A stretch of DNA of 64,000 nt from Anaerolineaceae bacterium. Its GTDB lineage: Bacteria > Chloroflexota > Anaerolineae > Anaerolineales > Anaerolineaceae. Both the position numbers and the translations under genes were made by a program. Below are positions 35,811 to 46,659 of the stretch, in pieces. The first letter of the stretch is position 1; every line of letters starts with the position of its first letter. The notes beneath the pieces are model-generated. The model did not search any database and was not told where the DNA came from. It saw nothing but the letters and a program-made list of their open reading frames with translations. The stretch is from assembly GCA_016841525.1 (NCBI GenBank), contig JAENYZ010000001.1:868001-932000 (forward strand), given 5' to 3'.

Positions 35811-38048
35811 ATGGACATACCTTATATCCCCGGCAAAGGTTCAATCCCAGACTTGCCACTTGGACGGTTTATACCCCCAATCCCCAGCGGCATGGTAAGT
35901 GAGTGGTGCCTGAAATATCTCTCACCAGGCGACAGGGTGCTCGATCCCTTTGGTTTTAATCCCATGGTCCCTGTCGAAATCGCATCTGCTGGATTCCAGG
36001 TTCTGACCACCGTCAACAACCCCATCCATGCTTTTATGCTGAAAATTATCGCCAGTGCTCCCCAGGAAACAGAATTAATCGCTGCGCTGCAGGACCTGGC
36101 AGCTGCACCCAAAGGCGACGACCGCATGGAACCCTACATCCGGAGCCTTTATCACGTAAGTTGTGCAAATTGCAAACGTCACATCGAAGCTAATTCCTTT
36201 CTTTGGGAAAAGGGAGCAGATTATCCCTTTAAAGCCCAGGTCAAGTGCCCCTATTGTGGTGCTGCCGGCGAGCAGGAAATCACAACTGAAGACAAGGAAA
36301 TCATGGGAACTTTGCCGTCCATTCAACTGCACCAGGCTCGTGCCCTTAACAGGATCGTTGGGCAGGATGAAAAACTGCGGTCCCAGGTCTTGAATGCGCT
36401 TAACGCTTACCCACCCCGGCCCATCATCGTCTTGCAAACCATCATCAATAAACTCAATAGCCTGGAACAAAGCCCAAGACGTCGTGATCTTTTAATTGCG
36501 CTGATCCTGTCCGCCGCTGATTTGGGCAACACCTTGTGGGCATATCCCTCCCCTCGAAATCGCCCACGGCAAATTGTCGTTCCCAATGTTTACCAGGAGC
36601 GCAACCTCTGGAATGTACTCGAAGAGTCAATCAAGTCGTGGCAGGTTCTCTCAACCCCTATCCTACTTCAGAACTGGAGCGAATCCTACTCAGAAGATCC
36701 GGGTATTTTCTTGTTTCCTGGACGCTTAAGAGAGCTGACACCCCAGCCAGATCAAGGATTCTTTTCTGCAATATTCGCCGCTATTCCAAGACCAAACCAG
36801 GCTTTTTGGACGCTTTCAGCCTTATGGACCGGATGGATTTGGGGTCAGGAAGCAATAACACCAATCCGCAATGTCCTTTTTCGGCAGCGTTATGATTGGA
36901 ACTGGCATACCAACGCATTAAAAGCTGTTTTCGATACCTTTGAGGATTTTCACTACCCTGACCTAAAACTTTATGGACTCATCGCTGAAAACGAGCCAAT
37001 GCTCTTGTTAGCTGCATTGATGGCAGCCGAGATATCCGGTCTTACGCTGTCAGCCTTTGCCCATTCTTTGGACGATCAAATTGCGCAATGCCACTGGATT
37101 AAGAATCCAAACCCAAGCGATCATGATTTACCTGCTTCAGCAATTAAAATTGCCCACCAATCTGTGAGAGATTACCTGAACCAAAAGGGTGAAACCGCAA
37201 ATTATCAACAAATCCACACTTCGGCGGTCACTGGTTTAGCGAGTGAACATAAGCTTGCCCTGGACATCTTTCTTCAAAACCCAAATAACGCTGCCTCCGA
37301 GACTCAAAAATGGATTGAATCCCTGTTTACAGAAGGAAATCTTCTAAGAAGAATTGGGGCAGAAACAGCATCGATCGAAACCACGGATTGGTGGCTTAAA
37401 AACCCACCCGGGCAATCGACATCCTTGATTGATCGTGTTGAAGAAACCCTGCTCAAGCACCTTTTTCAAGTAACAGAAACAACAGCCCAAGATCTTAAAA
37501 CCTTCGTTTACCAAACCTTTCCCGGGAGATATACACCAGAAGACAAAGTTTTGCTAAACTGTCTCGAATCTTACGCCGAGCTCATTGATGATCAAAAACA
37601 TCTCTGGCGTTTGCGGGAAAACGAAAAGCCAAACCTCAGAGAAGCTGAGGTGAATAAAATTCGAAAAATTTTATTAGACATGGGTGAAAGGCTGAATTAT
37701 AAAAGCGGCGGTGATAACCCAATTCTATGGTTTGACAATCTTGATGGCAACCCAAATTACAGCTTTCTCGTGCTTTCAACCGCCATCGTATCAAAGCATA
37801 TTTGGAAAAATAATGGAAATACCCGGACAAATGTACTGGTTATACCCGGCAGTCGGGCAAACCTTCTCGCATATAAAAAACAACGTGATCCAATATTAGG
37901 GGAAAAATTGGATCACAATTTTCTTACAGTAAAATTCCGTCTCATCCGTGATTTAGACGCAAACCCATTACTGACACGAGAATTGTTTGTTGAACAAATC
38001 CAAATTGACCCTCCTGAGTACCGGGCATCACAATTAGCTTTGTTTTAA
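35811..38048 (+). CDS. large Zn-ribbon protein with a DNA-methyltransferase-like motif (function unknown)
   Basis: 745 residues, no signal peptide. An N-terminal segment (IPPIPSGMVSEW, then GDRVLDPFGFNPMVPVEIA) resembles the SAM-binding DPFxGSG motif of N4/N6 DNA methyltransferases, but with FGFNP in place of the Gly-rich loop. A zinc-ribbon follows: CANC near residue 119 and CPYC near 143. I find no DPPY or NPPY catalytic motif; the matching region reads RPRQIVVPNVYQERNLW. A helical middle (DQGFFSAIFAAIPRPNQAFW) and a C-terminal alpha/beta region (SFLVLSTAIV, NVLVIPGSR) complete it. It lies 85 bases after the glucosidase and ends six bases from the convergent PBP gene. It may be a degenerate or repurposed methyltransferase. 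Confidence 0.7.
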   Translation: MDIPYIPGKGSIPDLPLGRFIPPIPSGMVSEWCLKYLSPGDRVLDPFGFNPMVPVEIASAGFQVLTTVNNPIHAFMLKIIASAPQETELIAALQDLAAAPKGDDRMEPYIRSLYHVSCANCKRHIEANSFLWEKGADYPFKAQVKCPYCGAAGEQEITTEDKEIMGTLPSIQLHQARALNRIVGQDEKLRSQVLNALNAYPPRPIIVLQTIINKLNSLEQSPRRRDLLIALILSAADLGNTLWAYPSPRNRPRQIVVPNVYQERNLWNVLEESIKSWQVLSTPILLQNWSESYSEDPGIFLFPGRLRELTPQPDQGFFSAIFAAIPRPNQAFWTLSALWTGWIWGQEAITPIRNVLFRQRYDWNWHTNALKAVFDTFEDFHYPDLKLYGLIAENEPMLLLAALMAAEISGLTLSAFAHSLDDQIAQCHWIKNPNPSDHDLPASAIKIAHQSVRDYLNQKGETANYQQIHTSAVTGLASEHKLALDIFLQNPNNAASETQKWIESLFTEGNLLRRIGAETASIETTDWWLKNPPGQSTSLIDRVEETLLKHLFQVTETTAQDLKTFVYQTFPGRYTPEDKVLLNCLESYAELIDDQKHLWRLRENEKPNLREAEVNKIRKILLDMGERLNYKSGGDNPILWFDNLDGNPNYSFLVLSTAIVSKHIWKNNGNTRTNVLVIPGSRANLLAYKKQRDPILGEKLDHNFLTVKFRLIRDLDANPLLTRELFVEQIQIDPPEYRASQLALF

Positions 38049-38054
38049 CAAGAC

Positions 38055-41000
38055 TTACCCCCCAGTAGTGTCTGTCACCGAAGGCGTTGCTGAAGGTGAT
38101 TCTGTTGGGGTGCTAGTTGGGTTCTGCGTTGATGTTGGTGCCTGTGTTGGTGCCTGAGTCGGTGTTCTCGTAGGCGTTGGCGTTGGCGTATCCATGTCAG
38201 TCGGCGTAATGGTGGGGCTTGGCGTCGGTGTTAAAGTCGGCGTGTGTGTTGGAGTTTGTGTCGGGGTCGGTGTCGGCAGTTGAATATTTATGGTCATCAA
38301 TTTTTCAGCATAGGTGTCTTCTGTGCTGTGAATATAAAACTTCAAAGTGTAGATACCTGCATCCAATTCTTCCAGATCCCACTCGTACAAAGTTCCCCGA
38401 TCTTCCTGTGGTGAGTGCTCTTCCTCAACAAGTGTCTTCCACGTCACCGGATCGCCACCCTTACCATATTCAATGCGATAGTAATCAAAATTATCCGTAG
38501 CAGTGATAACACCTTTAATTTCTAAGGGACTTGTCTTGATTGTCTGCCCTTCGCTGATACTCGCCAACTCAATGATCGGTCGGGGATCATCTGCTCTACA
38601 GGCACGATCTGGTGCAAAAAACAAAGGCGTCGAAAAGCCCATATCTTCAGCCCAGGCACGTCCTTTCGGATCATCTTTTAGCCATTTCTGTGCCCATTCA
38701 TCATCTACATTGATCGCAAACATCTGATCGGTGAAATCACTGCAATCGTCAGAAACGAGCAGTCCTGTCCAGGTGTCAATTTCTACTTTATTCCATAGAT
38801 CCTCAGACTTCGGTTTTGGCAGCTGGTCAGACGCAAATATTTCGCTGCGCTGCTGCGGGCACCACTCTGAAGGCTCCGTCCCCGAAATCGCACAAACCAC
38901 ACGATCGACAACACCGGCAGGCCGGCTAAAGGGTGTGGGGTTCCCGTCTTTGATTTCACCAATTGCGTAGGTCATAAATTCTGCCCAGATAGGACCTGCC
39001 CCTGTCAAACCGGTTGTATTTACCATGGGTGTGTAATCGGTATTTCCAATCCAGGTACCCACGACCAAATCGGGGGTGTAACCAACCGTCCAGTTGTCCC
39101 GAAAATCGTTGGTCGTACCGGTTTTAACTGCAGCTTGAAAATCCAGGTTGATAACCGGGTTGGTACCGAACATCGGGACCCTTGCGCTCTTGTCCGATAG
39201 GATCGAAGAAATCAGGTAGGCATGTTCTGCTCTCACAACCTGGTCTCCTGTGGGCGGCTCATATTCATATACAATGTTGCCGCTGTGATCAATAATTTTT
39301 GTGATGGCAATACTGGGCATTCTTCGTCCCTGATTCGCAAAGGTCGCATAAGCGCCTGTTAATTCCTTCAGGCTAATTTCGCCGCCGCCCAATGTTAATG
39401 CAAGCCCATAATCACTTCGAGTCAAACTGGTAACCCCCAGGCGCTGGGCGAAGGATATCAAGCCATCCTCTGCAGGTGTGTCCGGATCGTCATACACACC
39501 CACAAATTCCAGGGCTTTTACAGCAGGAATGTTGTAAGAATTTGCCAGTGCAGATCGCAAAGATACCGGACCGTGAAACTTGCCGTCGTAATTGACGGGT
39601 TCATAAGGTGGGTTGGTATCAAAGGGATCGGTAGAAGGGGGAAATTCCGTGGGAACATCCCAAATTAAAGTGGCTGGCGTCCAACCCTTTTCAAATGCTG
39701 CCACATATGTCAGCGGTTTAATTGCAGAGCCAGGCTGTCGGGTTTGTGACAAAACCATGTTTACCTGGCCGTCAATCTCATCATCATGGAAATCAGCTGA
39801 ACCCACCATCGCCAGTATCTCACCGGTGTTAGGGTCCATCGCCATCAAAGCGCCATTCGAAGCGTTATTTTCCACCAGGGAAGCAAGTTGGCTCTTAACA
39901 ATGCTCTCAGCTTTGCTTTGAAGATCAGGGTCCAGGGTCGTATAAACAGTAAATCCACTTTTATAAATGGTCTGGGAGTCAAATTGCTCTTCTAACAAGG
40001 ATTTGACATAGACAACCCAATGTGGATAACGCATAAAAAAGTTTTGTTCAGGAAACACATAATTCGCAAGGTCAATCCCTGCCTGTGTTGCATCAGGGTA
40101 GGAGACACACACGGGCGATCTGCCCGTCCCTACATCAATACAGCCCCTTTCAGAACTCAACTCATACATTAATACCAATACGGATCGCTGTCGATACAGG
40201 GTTGCTTCTCTGTTGGTATAAATGTCATAAATTGAAGGCCCTTGCGGTAATCCTGCCAGAAAAGAAGCCTGCCATAAATTCAATTCTTCAGCAGAGGTAT
40301 TGAAATATGACTCTGAAGCAGCCTGAACACCGTAAGCCATATTGCCATAAAAATTCTCGTTCAGGTAAAGTTCCAAAATTTCTTCTTTTGAATACTGCCG
40401 AGTGATCTCGTATGCCAAAACGATCTCGCGGGCTTTTCGTTCGTAACTTTGTTCGTATCTTTCCGCAGGATCAAGAAGCAAAGCACGAGCCAATTGCTGA
40501 GTGATGGTCGAGGCACCAGACTGTATCTCTCCAGCGGTGTAGTTTTGAATGAGTGCACGGGTCATCGCGAACAAATCAAACCCGGGATTGGTGAAGAAGT
40601 CCTTATCTTCTGTAGCGATCGTGGCAGCTATCAATTCTGCTGAAATGTCTTCCAGGGGAACATAAGTGCGTCGCCCAGCGTTGGGATCGATAATTTCATA
40701 TAACAAATGACCATCCCGATCCAGAATTCGAGTTGTTTCAAATTGAGCAGCATTTTCCCGCAGTTCATTGACATCCGGTAAGGACGAAGATATCCGAAAA
40801 TATTGGTAAATTGCGACAGAACCAACCACAAGCGCCGCCAAAACAACTAAGAAAATAAAAAGCAGGAAAGCCTTGAGTAAACATCCACCAAATTTTTTCC
40901 TGGTTTTTGGCTTCTTAGGACGCTTGGGTTTCGACCCTCGTTGACTTTTTTGAGTTGTCGTTTTTGCAGGAATCTTATTGGTTTCCTGTCGATCCCTGGG

Positions 41001-41912
41001 CTCTCGTTTTGCTGCCAGGTAAGCAGCAGGTGTGACCTGTGTGGCTTGCTTATCAATTTCACTGACAGCTTTTGGCAAATTTGGATTTTCTGGCGTCCAG
41101 CCCAAAGGGACATTGGGCGGTGGGATTGTAGGGATATCATCGCTGGCAAGATGCGACCCTTTGACAGGCGTCACATCTTCATCTGGCACTGGTCTGTTTT
41201 TTTCTGATTCTATTCGCTTAGATGTTTGGGCTGGCAATACACGCGTTTCAGCAAGGGATGCAGATTCACTGACGCTTTCATCAGCATCTGGTTCCACCCC
41301 GTTTTCCTCGCTAATTTGCACAGGCTGAGTATCTTCGTCATCCGTAATTGGTTCTATCGGCGTAAAGGGGACATCACCCCACCAATCCCCTGAATATTCA
41401 TCCAGTTTGGGGTGACCATCCTCAGGAGCCCCGTTTTCATCGGCTGCCATTATAAACACATCATCCTCGAGGGCTTCGAGATCTGCATCATCACCCTCTG
41501 GTGTTGCGCTGTCAGTGATCTCAACATCCTCAAAATCATTATCGCTTGATTCAATTTGTTCGTAGGCTTTTTCATTTTCTTCGTCGGAAGAAATTATATC
41601 CTCATCCAAACTTTCCTCATCACTCTCTTCATCAATCGTAAGCTCTTCCTTCTCGTCAGATTCTGCTTCCTCTTCCAGGGGTTCAATTTCTTTGCTTTCA
41701 ACATCCGGTGACGAGTCAACAGGCGCGCCATTTCCTTCAATAACATCCTCAAACCCTTCATCTGGATGAGCGGACAACTCGTCTGACACCACTTCTATTT
41801 CTTTTGTGTCTTCTTCATTTAAAGGAAGCTCTGCATCAACAGGGTTCTCACCAACAGGTTGCTCCCCGTTTTGCAATGGCTCTTTGTTTTCAATGTCATT
41901 ATTTTCAGTCAT
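38055..41912 (-). CDS. class A penicillin-binding protein (PBP1A-like) with long acidic N-terminus and Thr/Pro C-terminal tail
   Basis: Bifunctional peptidoglycan synthase of 1285 residues, far longer than the usual 650-850. Residues 1-340 are a predicted disordered cytoplasmic region, mostly Glu/Asp, that turns Lys/Arg-rich just before one membrane helix (about 350-372). The GT51 transglycosylase has ATEDKDFF (Glu near 432) and [14 protein letters not shown]. The transpeptidase has the acyl Ser in RQPGSAIKP (near 727), SYN in ANSYNIP and KTG in [10 protein letters not shown] (near 927). After an Ig-like segment the protein ends in about 70 residues of Pro-Thr repeats. It acts at the outer face of the membrane. 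Confidence 0.95.
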   Translation of the reverse strand: MTENNDIENKEPLQNGEQPVGENPVDAELPLNEEDTKEIEVVSDELSAHPDEGFEDVIEGNGAPVDSSPDVESKEIEPLEEEAESDEKEELTIDEESDEESLDEDIISSDEENEKAYEQIESSDNDFEDVEITDSATPEGDDADLEALEDDVFIMAADENGAPEDGHPKLDEYSGDWWGDVPFTPIEPITDDEDTQPVQISEENGVEPDADESVSESASLAETRVLPAQTSKRIESEKNRPVPDEDVTPVKGSHLASDDIPTIPPPNVPLGWTPENPNLPKAVSEIDKQATQVTPAAYLAAKREPRDRQETNKIPAKTTTQKSQRGSKPKRPKKPKTRKKFGGCLLKAFLLFIFLVVLAALVVGSVAIYQYFRISSSLPDVNELRENAAQFETTRILDRDGHLLYEIIDPNAGRRTYVPLEDISAELIAATIATEDKDFFTNPGFDLFAMTRALIQNYTAGEIQSGASTITQQLARALLLDPAERYEQSYERKAREIVLAYEITRQYSKEEILELYLNENFYGNMAYGVQAASESYFNTSAEELNLWQASFLAGLPQGPSIYDIYTNREATLYRQRSVLVLMYELSSERGCIDVGTGRSPVCVSYPDATQAGIDLANYVFPEQNFFMRYPHWVVYVKSLLEEQFDSQTIYKSGFTVYTTLDPDLQSKAESIVKSQLASLVENNASNGALMAMDPNTGEILAMVGSADFHDDEIDGQVNMVLSQTRQPGSAIKPLTYVAAFEKGWTPATLIWDVPTEFPPSTDPFDTNPPYEPVNYDGKFHGPVSLRSALANSYNIPAVKALEFVGVYDDPDTPAEDGLISFAQRLGVTSLTRSDYGLALTLGGGEISLKELTGAYATFANQGRRMPSIAITKIIDHSGNIVYEYEPPTGDQVVRAEHAYLISSILSDKSARVPMFGTNPVINLDFQAAVKTGTTNDFRDNWTVGYTPDLVVGTWIGNTDYTPMVNTTGLTGAGPIWAEFMTYAIGEIKDGNPTPFSRPAGVVDRVVCAISGTEPSEWCPQQRSEIFASDQLPKPKSEDLWNKVEIDTWTGLLVSDDCSDFTDQMFAINVDDEWAQKWLKDDPKGRAWAEDMGFSTPLFFAPDRACRADDPRPIIELASISEGQTIKTSPLEIKGVITATDNFDYYRIEYGKGGDPVTWKTLVEEEHSPQEDRGTLYEWDLEELDAGIYTLKFYIHSTEDTYAEKLMTINIQLPTPTPTQTPTHTPTLTPTPSPTITPTDMDTPTPTPTRTPTQAPTQAPTSTQNPTSTPTESPSATPSVTDTTGG

Positions 41913-42049
41913 GGCATAATTCTAGCATAATTCCTATCTAATTAATAGACGCAAGCCAATACGATAAAGTTCCCTGAAATTATCCACTTATAATGAACGC
42001 AGTCTAAATCAGAATCATTTAAAAGATCAATTATTGGTAAAATGGGAGT

Positions 42050-44440
42050 ATGCAGCCCCATTCCTTAGATCAAACCAATCCAAATGCGTTTATCCTGGTC
42101 TCCGAAGGCGAATTTTCAAATTGCCTTCCGAACTCAGATCAGGTTTGGGTTTTAAATTTGGATACAAGGGACCTGCAGCCCTTTTCCTTAAGCACAACTT
42201 ATGGCTTGAGGGCAAAATCAATGCATGTGTTTCCAGGGTTCATTTATGAAAATCAGCACATTTCAAAACCCGATGATTTTACCAAACCGCCAAGGGTGAC
42301 CTGCTACACCGCCGCATCCGTGCAGATAGAAGCAAGTTACGGCAATCACTTTGAATTTACATTCACGTGTTATTTGCCTGAACCCGATGTGTTAACGGGC
42401 GGCATCCAAATCAGAAATCTCAAAGAAAAGCCGATTGAAATCACTGCACAGCTGGCAGTAAAACTGGTTCCCATAGGTAAAGGTCAACCTTTACATCCTG
42501 AAAAATCAGGACCCAATCACTTCCTGGCAGGGAAAACCGATGCCTTGGAACCTGTATTATTTATGACGGGCGGACCAACCGCCATCAATAATCCCTTTCC
42601 CGCCCTGACAATCCAGCTCAATATTCAACCGCATCAATCTCAAGACGTATCATGGGTTTTGGTCAGCAAAGAAACAAAAACAAAGGGGCTTGAAAAAGCC
42701 AGGGCTATGATCACAAACAGCTGGCAGGATGTTTTTTTAGCGAATGTAAAGCGTTCGGAGCGTCAAAACATACAAATTAAAACTGGAAATTCAGATTGGG
42801 ATGCTGCATTTCTTCTTGCACAGATCCATGCCAGAACCCATTTTGTTAACTGTGTCGGTGTTGAAAATAAAATCAAATTCAGTAAAACCCGATTGCCTGA
42901 TCAATCAAGTGTCAACCAGGACCATCCCTCTCAATCAAATATCCTTACAAATCTTGAGCTTCACCATCTCTGCCAGGTCATGATGCCTGGTAGTGTTGAT
43001 TTGTTTGCCGATCTACTGGAAAAGCAGATCGGCAATCAATTGGAAATCGAGAACGCAAAAGCAGAAGAAAACATTTTCTCTGCAAGAAAAACAATAAACG
43101 GATGTCCGTTGCTGGCAACAACTGTCCTCGAAGTTTATGAAGTCACACAAAATCTTGCGTATTTAAAGAAACTCTTCCCATACCTTACGCAATTATTCCG
43201 TTCCTGGGTCAGTGATCAGGTTTCAGGAGATGAAAAGGCGCATATTGTCTGGGAGACAGCATCGCAATTGCAAATTGACACAGGCTTGTTTACCTACGAC
43301 TTTTGGGAATCCTGCTGTAAAGGACTGGATATTTCTATATCTGAAAGCCCGGGCCTGTATGCCATGCTGTACAGGGAGGCAAAAGCCCTATATGAGATTT
43401 CGAAAATCCTTGGCGAGCGGTTTCAACTGCGAACCTTCAGCCGTTGGCAGAAAGAGCTATTCAAGCGTTTGGAAAATTGCTGGCAGGAAGAAAATGGGGT
43501 TTACAGCTACCAGGACATTCAAACGCACCTGAGCCCCGAACGAGAATTATATTTTCCTAGCCCAGTTAAAAACCGCGTTGAAATAAGAAAAAGATTTTCA
43601 AAGCCGCAGCGCTTACAATGCCACATAAGCTCATCGGATGAACACACCCGGGTTTGCAACGTAAAAATCACCGGGCGTTCCATTCAAGGTGAGTCCTTGG
43701 AAGAGGTAATTAAATCTTCTGATATCCTTTGGGTTTTTGGAAGGGCGCATCTTACATCTGACAATATTTTTAGTGAATTAACCGCCATATCTTTCGATGG
43801 CCTCAAACCTGACGATAAATTCATCCTGGAAACAGCAGATTTTACACAACAGGATATCTCTTGTTTATTGCCCCTTTGGGCAGATGCAGGAGCAGAAGCA
43901 CACCGCCAAACCCTGGCTTCCAGCTGGCTCGATTCCCACAAGGATGCATTTTCCCACGGCATCCCGGAAACATGGCCGGGCAAGGGTGGCTTACCTGAGA
44001 ACCTCCCCATTATGATCAATGTGTTGTGGAACACGTTGATCATTGAAGGCTTTGTCAAACAGGGGAAAAGTGATGCGGCTTCCATCCTTTTTGCAAGCCT
44101 GATGGAGACAATCCTCCACGGATTGGGAAATTATCAAGGTTTCTATCCCCTTTTTGATCAAAAAAACGGACACCCTTCAGGCCAGCAAAATGCTATCACC
44201 GGTTTGATCCCGCTGCAATTGTTTTTAAAAATCGCTGGAATAAAGATATTCTCACCCAATAAACTCGCTGTATGGGGAAATAACCCATTTCCCTGGCCAA
44301 TTGAAGTAAACTGGCAAGGGCTTTCTTTTGTCAAAGATAACGTGCATACATCCATCATTTTCCCGAATGGCACCACAGCATATCATGACTCCGGAAAACC
44401 GGTTTTGATAAGTTCTGAAATGGATCACGAACAATCATGA
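42050..44440 (+). CDS. six-hairpin glycosidase-like protein (function unknown)
   Basis: 796 residues, no signal peptide. The N-terminal third is beta-rich (ASYGNHFEFTFTCYLPEPDV) and the rest is helical. The segments NSDWDAAFLLAQIHARTHF, LPYLTQLFRSWV-like helices and LPENLPIMINVLWNTLIIEG recall the (alpha/alpha)6 barrel of the GH15/GH63/MGH1-like clan. I cannot point to a secure catalytic acid pair. A separate beta-type insertion lies around residues 490-590. It overlaps the downstream lipoprotein by four bases (ATGA), implying coupled translation. A role in carbohydrate metabolism is inference from fold resemblance only. Confidence 0.65.
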   Translation: MQPHSLDQTNPNAFILVSEGEFSNCLPNSDQVWVLNLDTRDLQPFSLSTTYGLRAKSMHVFPGFIYENQHISKPDDFTKPPRVTCYTAASVQIEASYGNHFEFTFTCYLPEPDVLTGGIQIRNLKEKPIEITAQLAVKLVPIGKGQPLHPEKSGPNHFLAGKTDALEPVLFMTGGPTAINNPFPALTIQLNIQPHQSQDVSWVLVSKETKTKGLEKARAMITNSWQDVFLANVKRSERQNIQIKTGNSDWDAAFLLAQIHARTHFVNCVGVENKIKFSKTRLPDQSSVNQDHPSQSNILTNLELHHLCQVMMPGSVDLFADLLEKQIGNQLEIENAKAEENIFSARKTINGCPLLATTVLEVYEVTQNLAYLKKLFPYLTQLFRSWVSDQVSGDEKAHIVWETASQLQIDTGLFTYDFWESCCKGLDISISESPGLYAMLYREAKALYEISKILGERFQLRTFSRWQKELFKRLENCWQEENGVYSYQDIQTHLSPERELYFPSPVKNRVEIRKRFSKPQRLQCHISSSDEHTRVCNVKITGRSIQGESLEEVIKSSDILWVFGRAHLTSDNIFSELTAISFDGLKPDDKFILETADFTQQDISCLLPLWADAGAEAHRQTLASSWLDSHKDAFSHGIPETWPGKGGLPENLPIMINVLWNTLIIEGFVKQGKSDAASILFASLMETILHGLGNYQGFYPLFDQKNGHPSGQQNAITGLIPLQLFLKIAGIKIFSPNKLAVWGNNPFPWPIEVNWQGLSFVKDNVHTSIIFPNGTTAYHDSGKPVLISSEMDHEQS

Positions 44441-46584
44441 TTCAGAAAAAGCTATCCATCTTCTCATTGTTCTTCACTTTTGTCATTCTTCTATCAGCCT
44501 GCCAATCAGCTCAGACGCCTGCAGCCACACTCACAGAAGGATCATCTTCATCCACTGCCACAATCAGGCCCACAGAAACCAGCACACCAAGCCCCGAGCC
44601 AACCAGTACACCAACCGCCAGTCCAGAGGCAGTCAAGGAAGACATTAGAGCTGTTGGGACACCGCTGCCATCTGATCTTGCAATGATTAATACCGAAAAC
44701 ATTAAACAAATCCGACATCTTGCAAGCTGGGGTACTGGCAGCCCTAACATCATCCACCTGTCAGGCAGCGGGCAGATTCTGGCGGTAGGAACAAGAAACG
44801 GCGCACATTTCTACGACAGCCTTGGACTATACGAATTGGCGTTCAGGGAAACCCCTTATTCTGTTATGAGTTTTGCCTTTTCCACGGACTTTAAATATGT
44901 CGCCGTTGGTCAATTGGGCGGTGCGATCAACATCTACGATCGATTTGGTTTTACACCAATCTTTCAGCTTAATTCCCCCATCCAGAGCTTACCCAAGGTT
45001 TATGATTTCGACCTATTTTTCTCACCTGAAAATGAGAAACTCATCAGCATTATCCGTACTGATGAAAAAATATTTATCAATCACTGGCGAACCAGTGACT
45101 GGCAACCTGTTGATGCATATAACATTGATAATGGGTATGTCTCTTACATCAACCCGGATGTTGGGATTATTGGTGTGGTGAAACAGGGTGAACTGCTGCT
45201 GCAATCAATGCTCTTTTCAGAGGATATAAAAATCATCTCAATTCCTGAATCATTGCCAAAAGAGTACTGGCTGGAACTGGTTGCAAACAATGGCGAAATA
45301 TCAGCCTGCGGGAATGGCGAGGATTTGTTGATCAACAATGGGTCAAGCATTCTCCGATGGAATATCCGCTCGGAAAAGATCAGCTACAAACTGGATGAAT
45401 ATCCGGAAGCTTTACCTGGTCCCTGCCAGAAGCTTGCTGAGACCTGTCTTAATCAAAATGGAAAACCCTCATGGATATGTGGGGAGGAAACAATCCCAAC
45501 GATTGAAATCACTGCGCTCACGCCAGATGGCCTTATGGTGCTGATTTCCCGAAATGACAATATTGTTGAGTTTAGACGATCTTATGATGGCCTGATTTCA
45601 TGGGAAATTGAGACGAAATACACACAGGTTCAGTTTTCACCAGGCAGTGAATTCTTTTTTGGCTTGCGTGAGGATGGGCTCATTGAAAAGGTCAGCACGG
45701 AAAATGGTTCCCTGTTGGGCGTTATTGACCAGCATCCCAGTCGTATGTATGACATTGCTTTCTCGCCAAACGGGAATGACGTCGCCGGGGGCATCAATAC
45801 TGGCTGGGTTCAAATTTACGACACTGTGGACGGTCAGACCGTTGGTGTTTTAGCTGGGTCTGCCTCTTCTTTGGAATATTCACCGGATGGCACCTTACTG
45901 GCAGCAGGTTTGCTGGATGGTCGGCTTCGCATCTTTGAATTGGCAATAGGGCAGTTCTTCGATCTCCCCGGTCACCAGGACGCAATCACAGACATGGCTT
46001 TTTCCCCGGATGGAGAAGTTCTGCTGGCAGGGAGTGATGATTGCACCATCAGTTTATGGGATATCAAAGATCGGTCCCTAATAAAATCGATCCTCCCTGG
46101 TAAGGGAAGCCCGTTCATGATCAAGGGTGTGGAATTTTCACCGGTCAAAGACAATCAATACCTAGTGGGCAATTATGAAAGTCTTAATCTTGTATCACAA
46201 GAGGTGGAACTGTCGCTTTTGCCAGCCATCTTAACAAGTGATATTGCTCTTTCAGAAAATAAGCAAACCCTGGGGGTTACAGGTGAAAGTACTTATCTGC
46301 TCAGAGAAATTGATGAAAACGCCTTTTCTTCATCTTTAAGACTATCAACACAGGGAAACGTCCTCGCCCTGAACAAGGATGGTTCGCTACTGATCATCGG
46401 GACGAGTGACGCCCTCGAGTTCTGGTCTGTGGAATCAGGAACAAAACTTCATGAAATTCCTTTAAAAGAAGACACTTATCCAGCCAATACGCCAATTAGC
46501 CTGGAAATGTCATCGGATAACACCCTGGTTGCCCTTGGTTTTCAAAACGGTTTGATCGATATATTTGGCATACCCATGAATTAA
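44437..46584 (+). CDS. WD40-repeat lipoprotein
   Basis: Exported lipoprotein of 715 residues. The signal peptide ends LLSAC with the lipidated Cys at residue 22, followed by a Ser/Thr/Pro-rich linker. The rest is a beta-propeller. WD-type repeats are clear in the C-terminal half (IAFSPNGNDVAGG, MAFSPDGEVLLAGSDD, TISLWDIKD), and a more degenerate propeller probably makes up the N-terminal half. It probably serves as a binding scaffold at the cell surface. The start codon overlaps the stop of the glycosidase-like gene. Confidence 0.88.
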   Translation: MIQKKLSIFSLFFTFVILLSACQSAQTPAATLTEGSSSSTATIRPTETSTPSPEPTSTPTASPEAVKEDIRAVGTPLPSDLAMINTENIKQIRHLASWGTGSPNIIHLSGSGQILAVGTRNGAHFYDSLGLYELAFRETPYSVMSFAFSTDFKYVAVGQLGGAINIYDRFGFTPIFQLNSPIQSLPKVYDFDLFFSPENEKLISIIRTDEKIFINHWRTSDWQPVDAYNIDNGYVSYINPDVGIIGVVKQGELLLQSMLFSEDIKIISIPESLPKEYWLELVANNGEISACGNGEDLLINNGSSILRWNIRSEKISYKLDEYPEALPGPCQKLAETCLNQNGKPSWICGEETIPTIEITALTPDGLMVLISRNDNIVEFRRSYDGLISWEIETKYTQVQFSPGSEFFFGLREDGLIEKVSTENGSLLGVIDQHPSRMYDIAFSPNGNDVAGGINTGWVQIYDTVDGQTVGVLAGSASSLEYSPDGTLLAAGLLDGRLRIFELAIGQFFDLPGHQDAITDMAFSPDGEVLLAGSDDCTISLWDIKDRSLIKSILPGKGSPFMIKGVEFSPVKDNQYLVGNYESLNLVSQEVELSLLPAILTSDIALSENKQTLGVTGESTYLLREIDENAFSSSLRLSTQGNVLALNKDGSLLIIGTSDALEFWSVESGTKLHEIPLKEDTYPANTPISLEMSSDNTLVALGFQNGLIDIFGIPMN

Positions 46585-46659
46585 GCCTTATAGTTTTTGT
46601 TTCTGCACATTTATCCCATATAATTAAACCGATCCAAAATCAAATGAAAGGATAAAGCT

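Noticed and set aside
38060-38275. Apparent tandem DNA repeat (GTTGGTGTT-like)
   Set aside because: It encodes the Pro-Thr tail of the penicillin-binding protein and is explained by low-complexity protein sequence.
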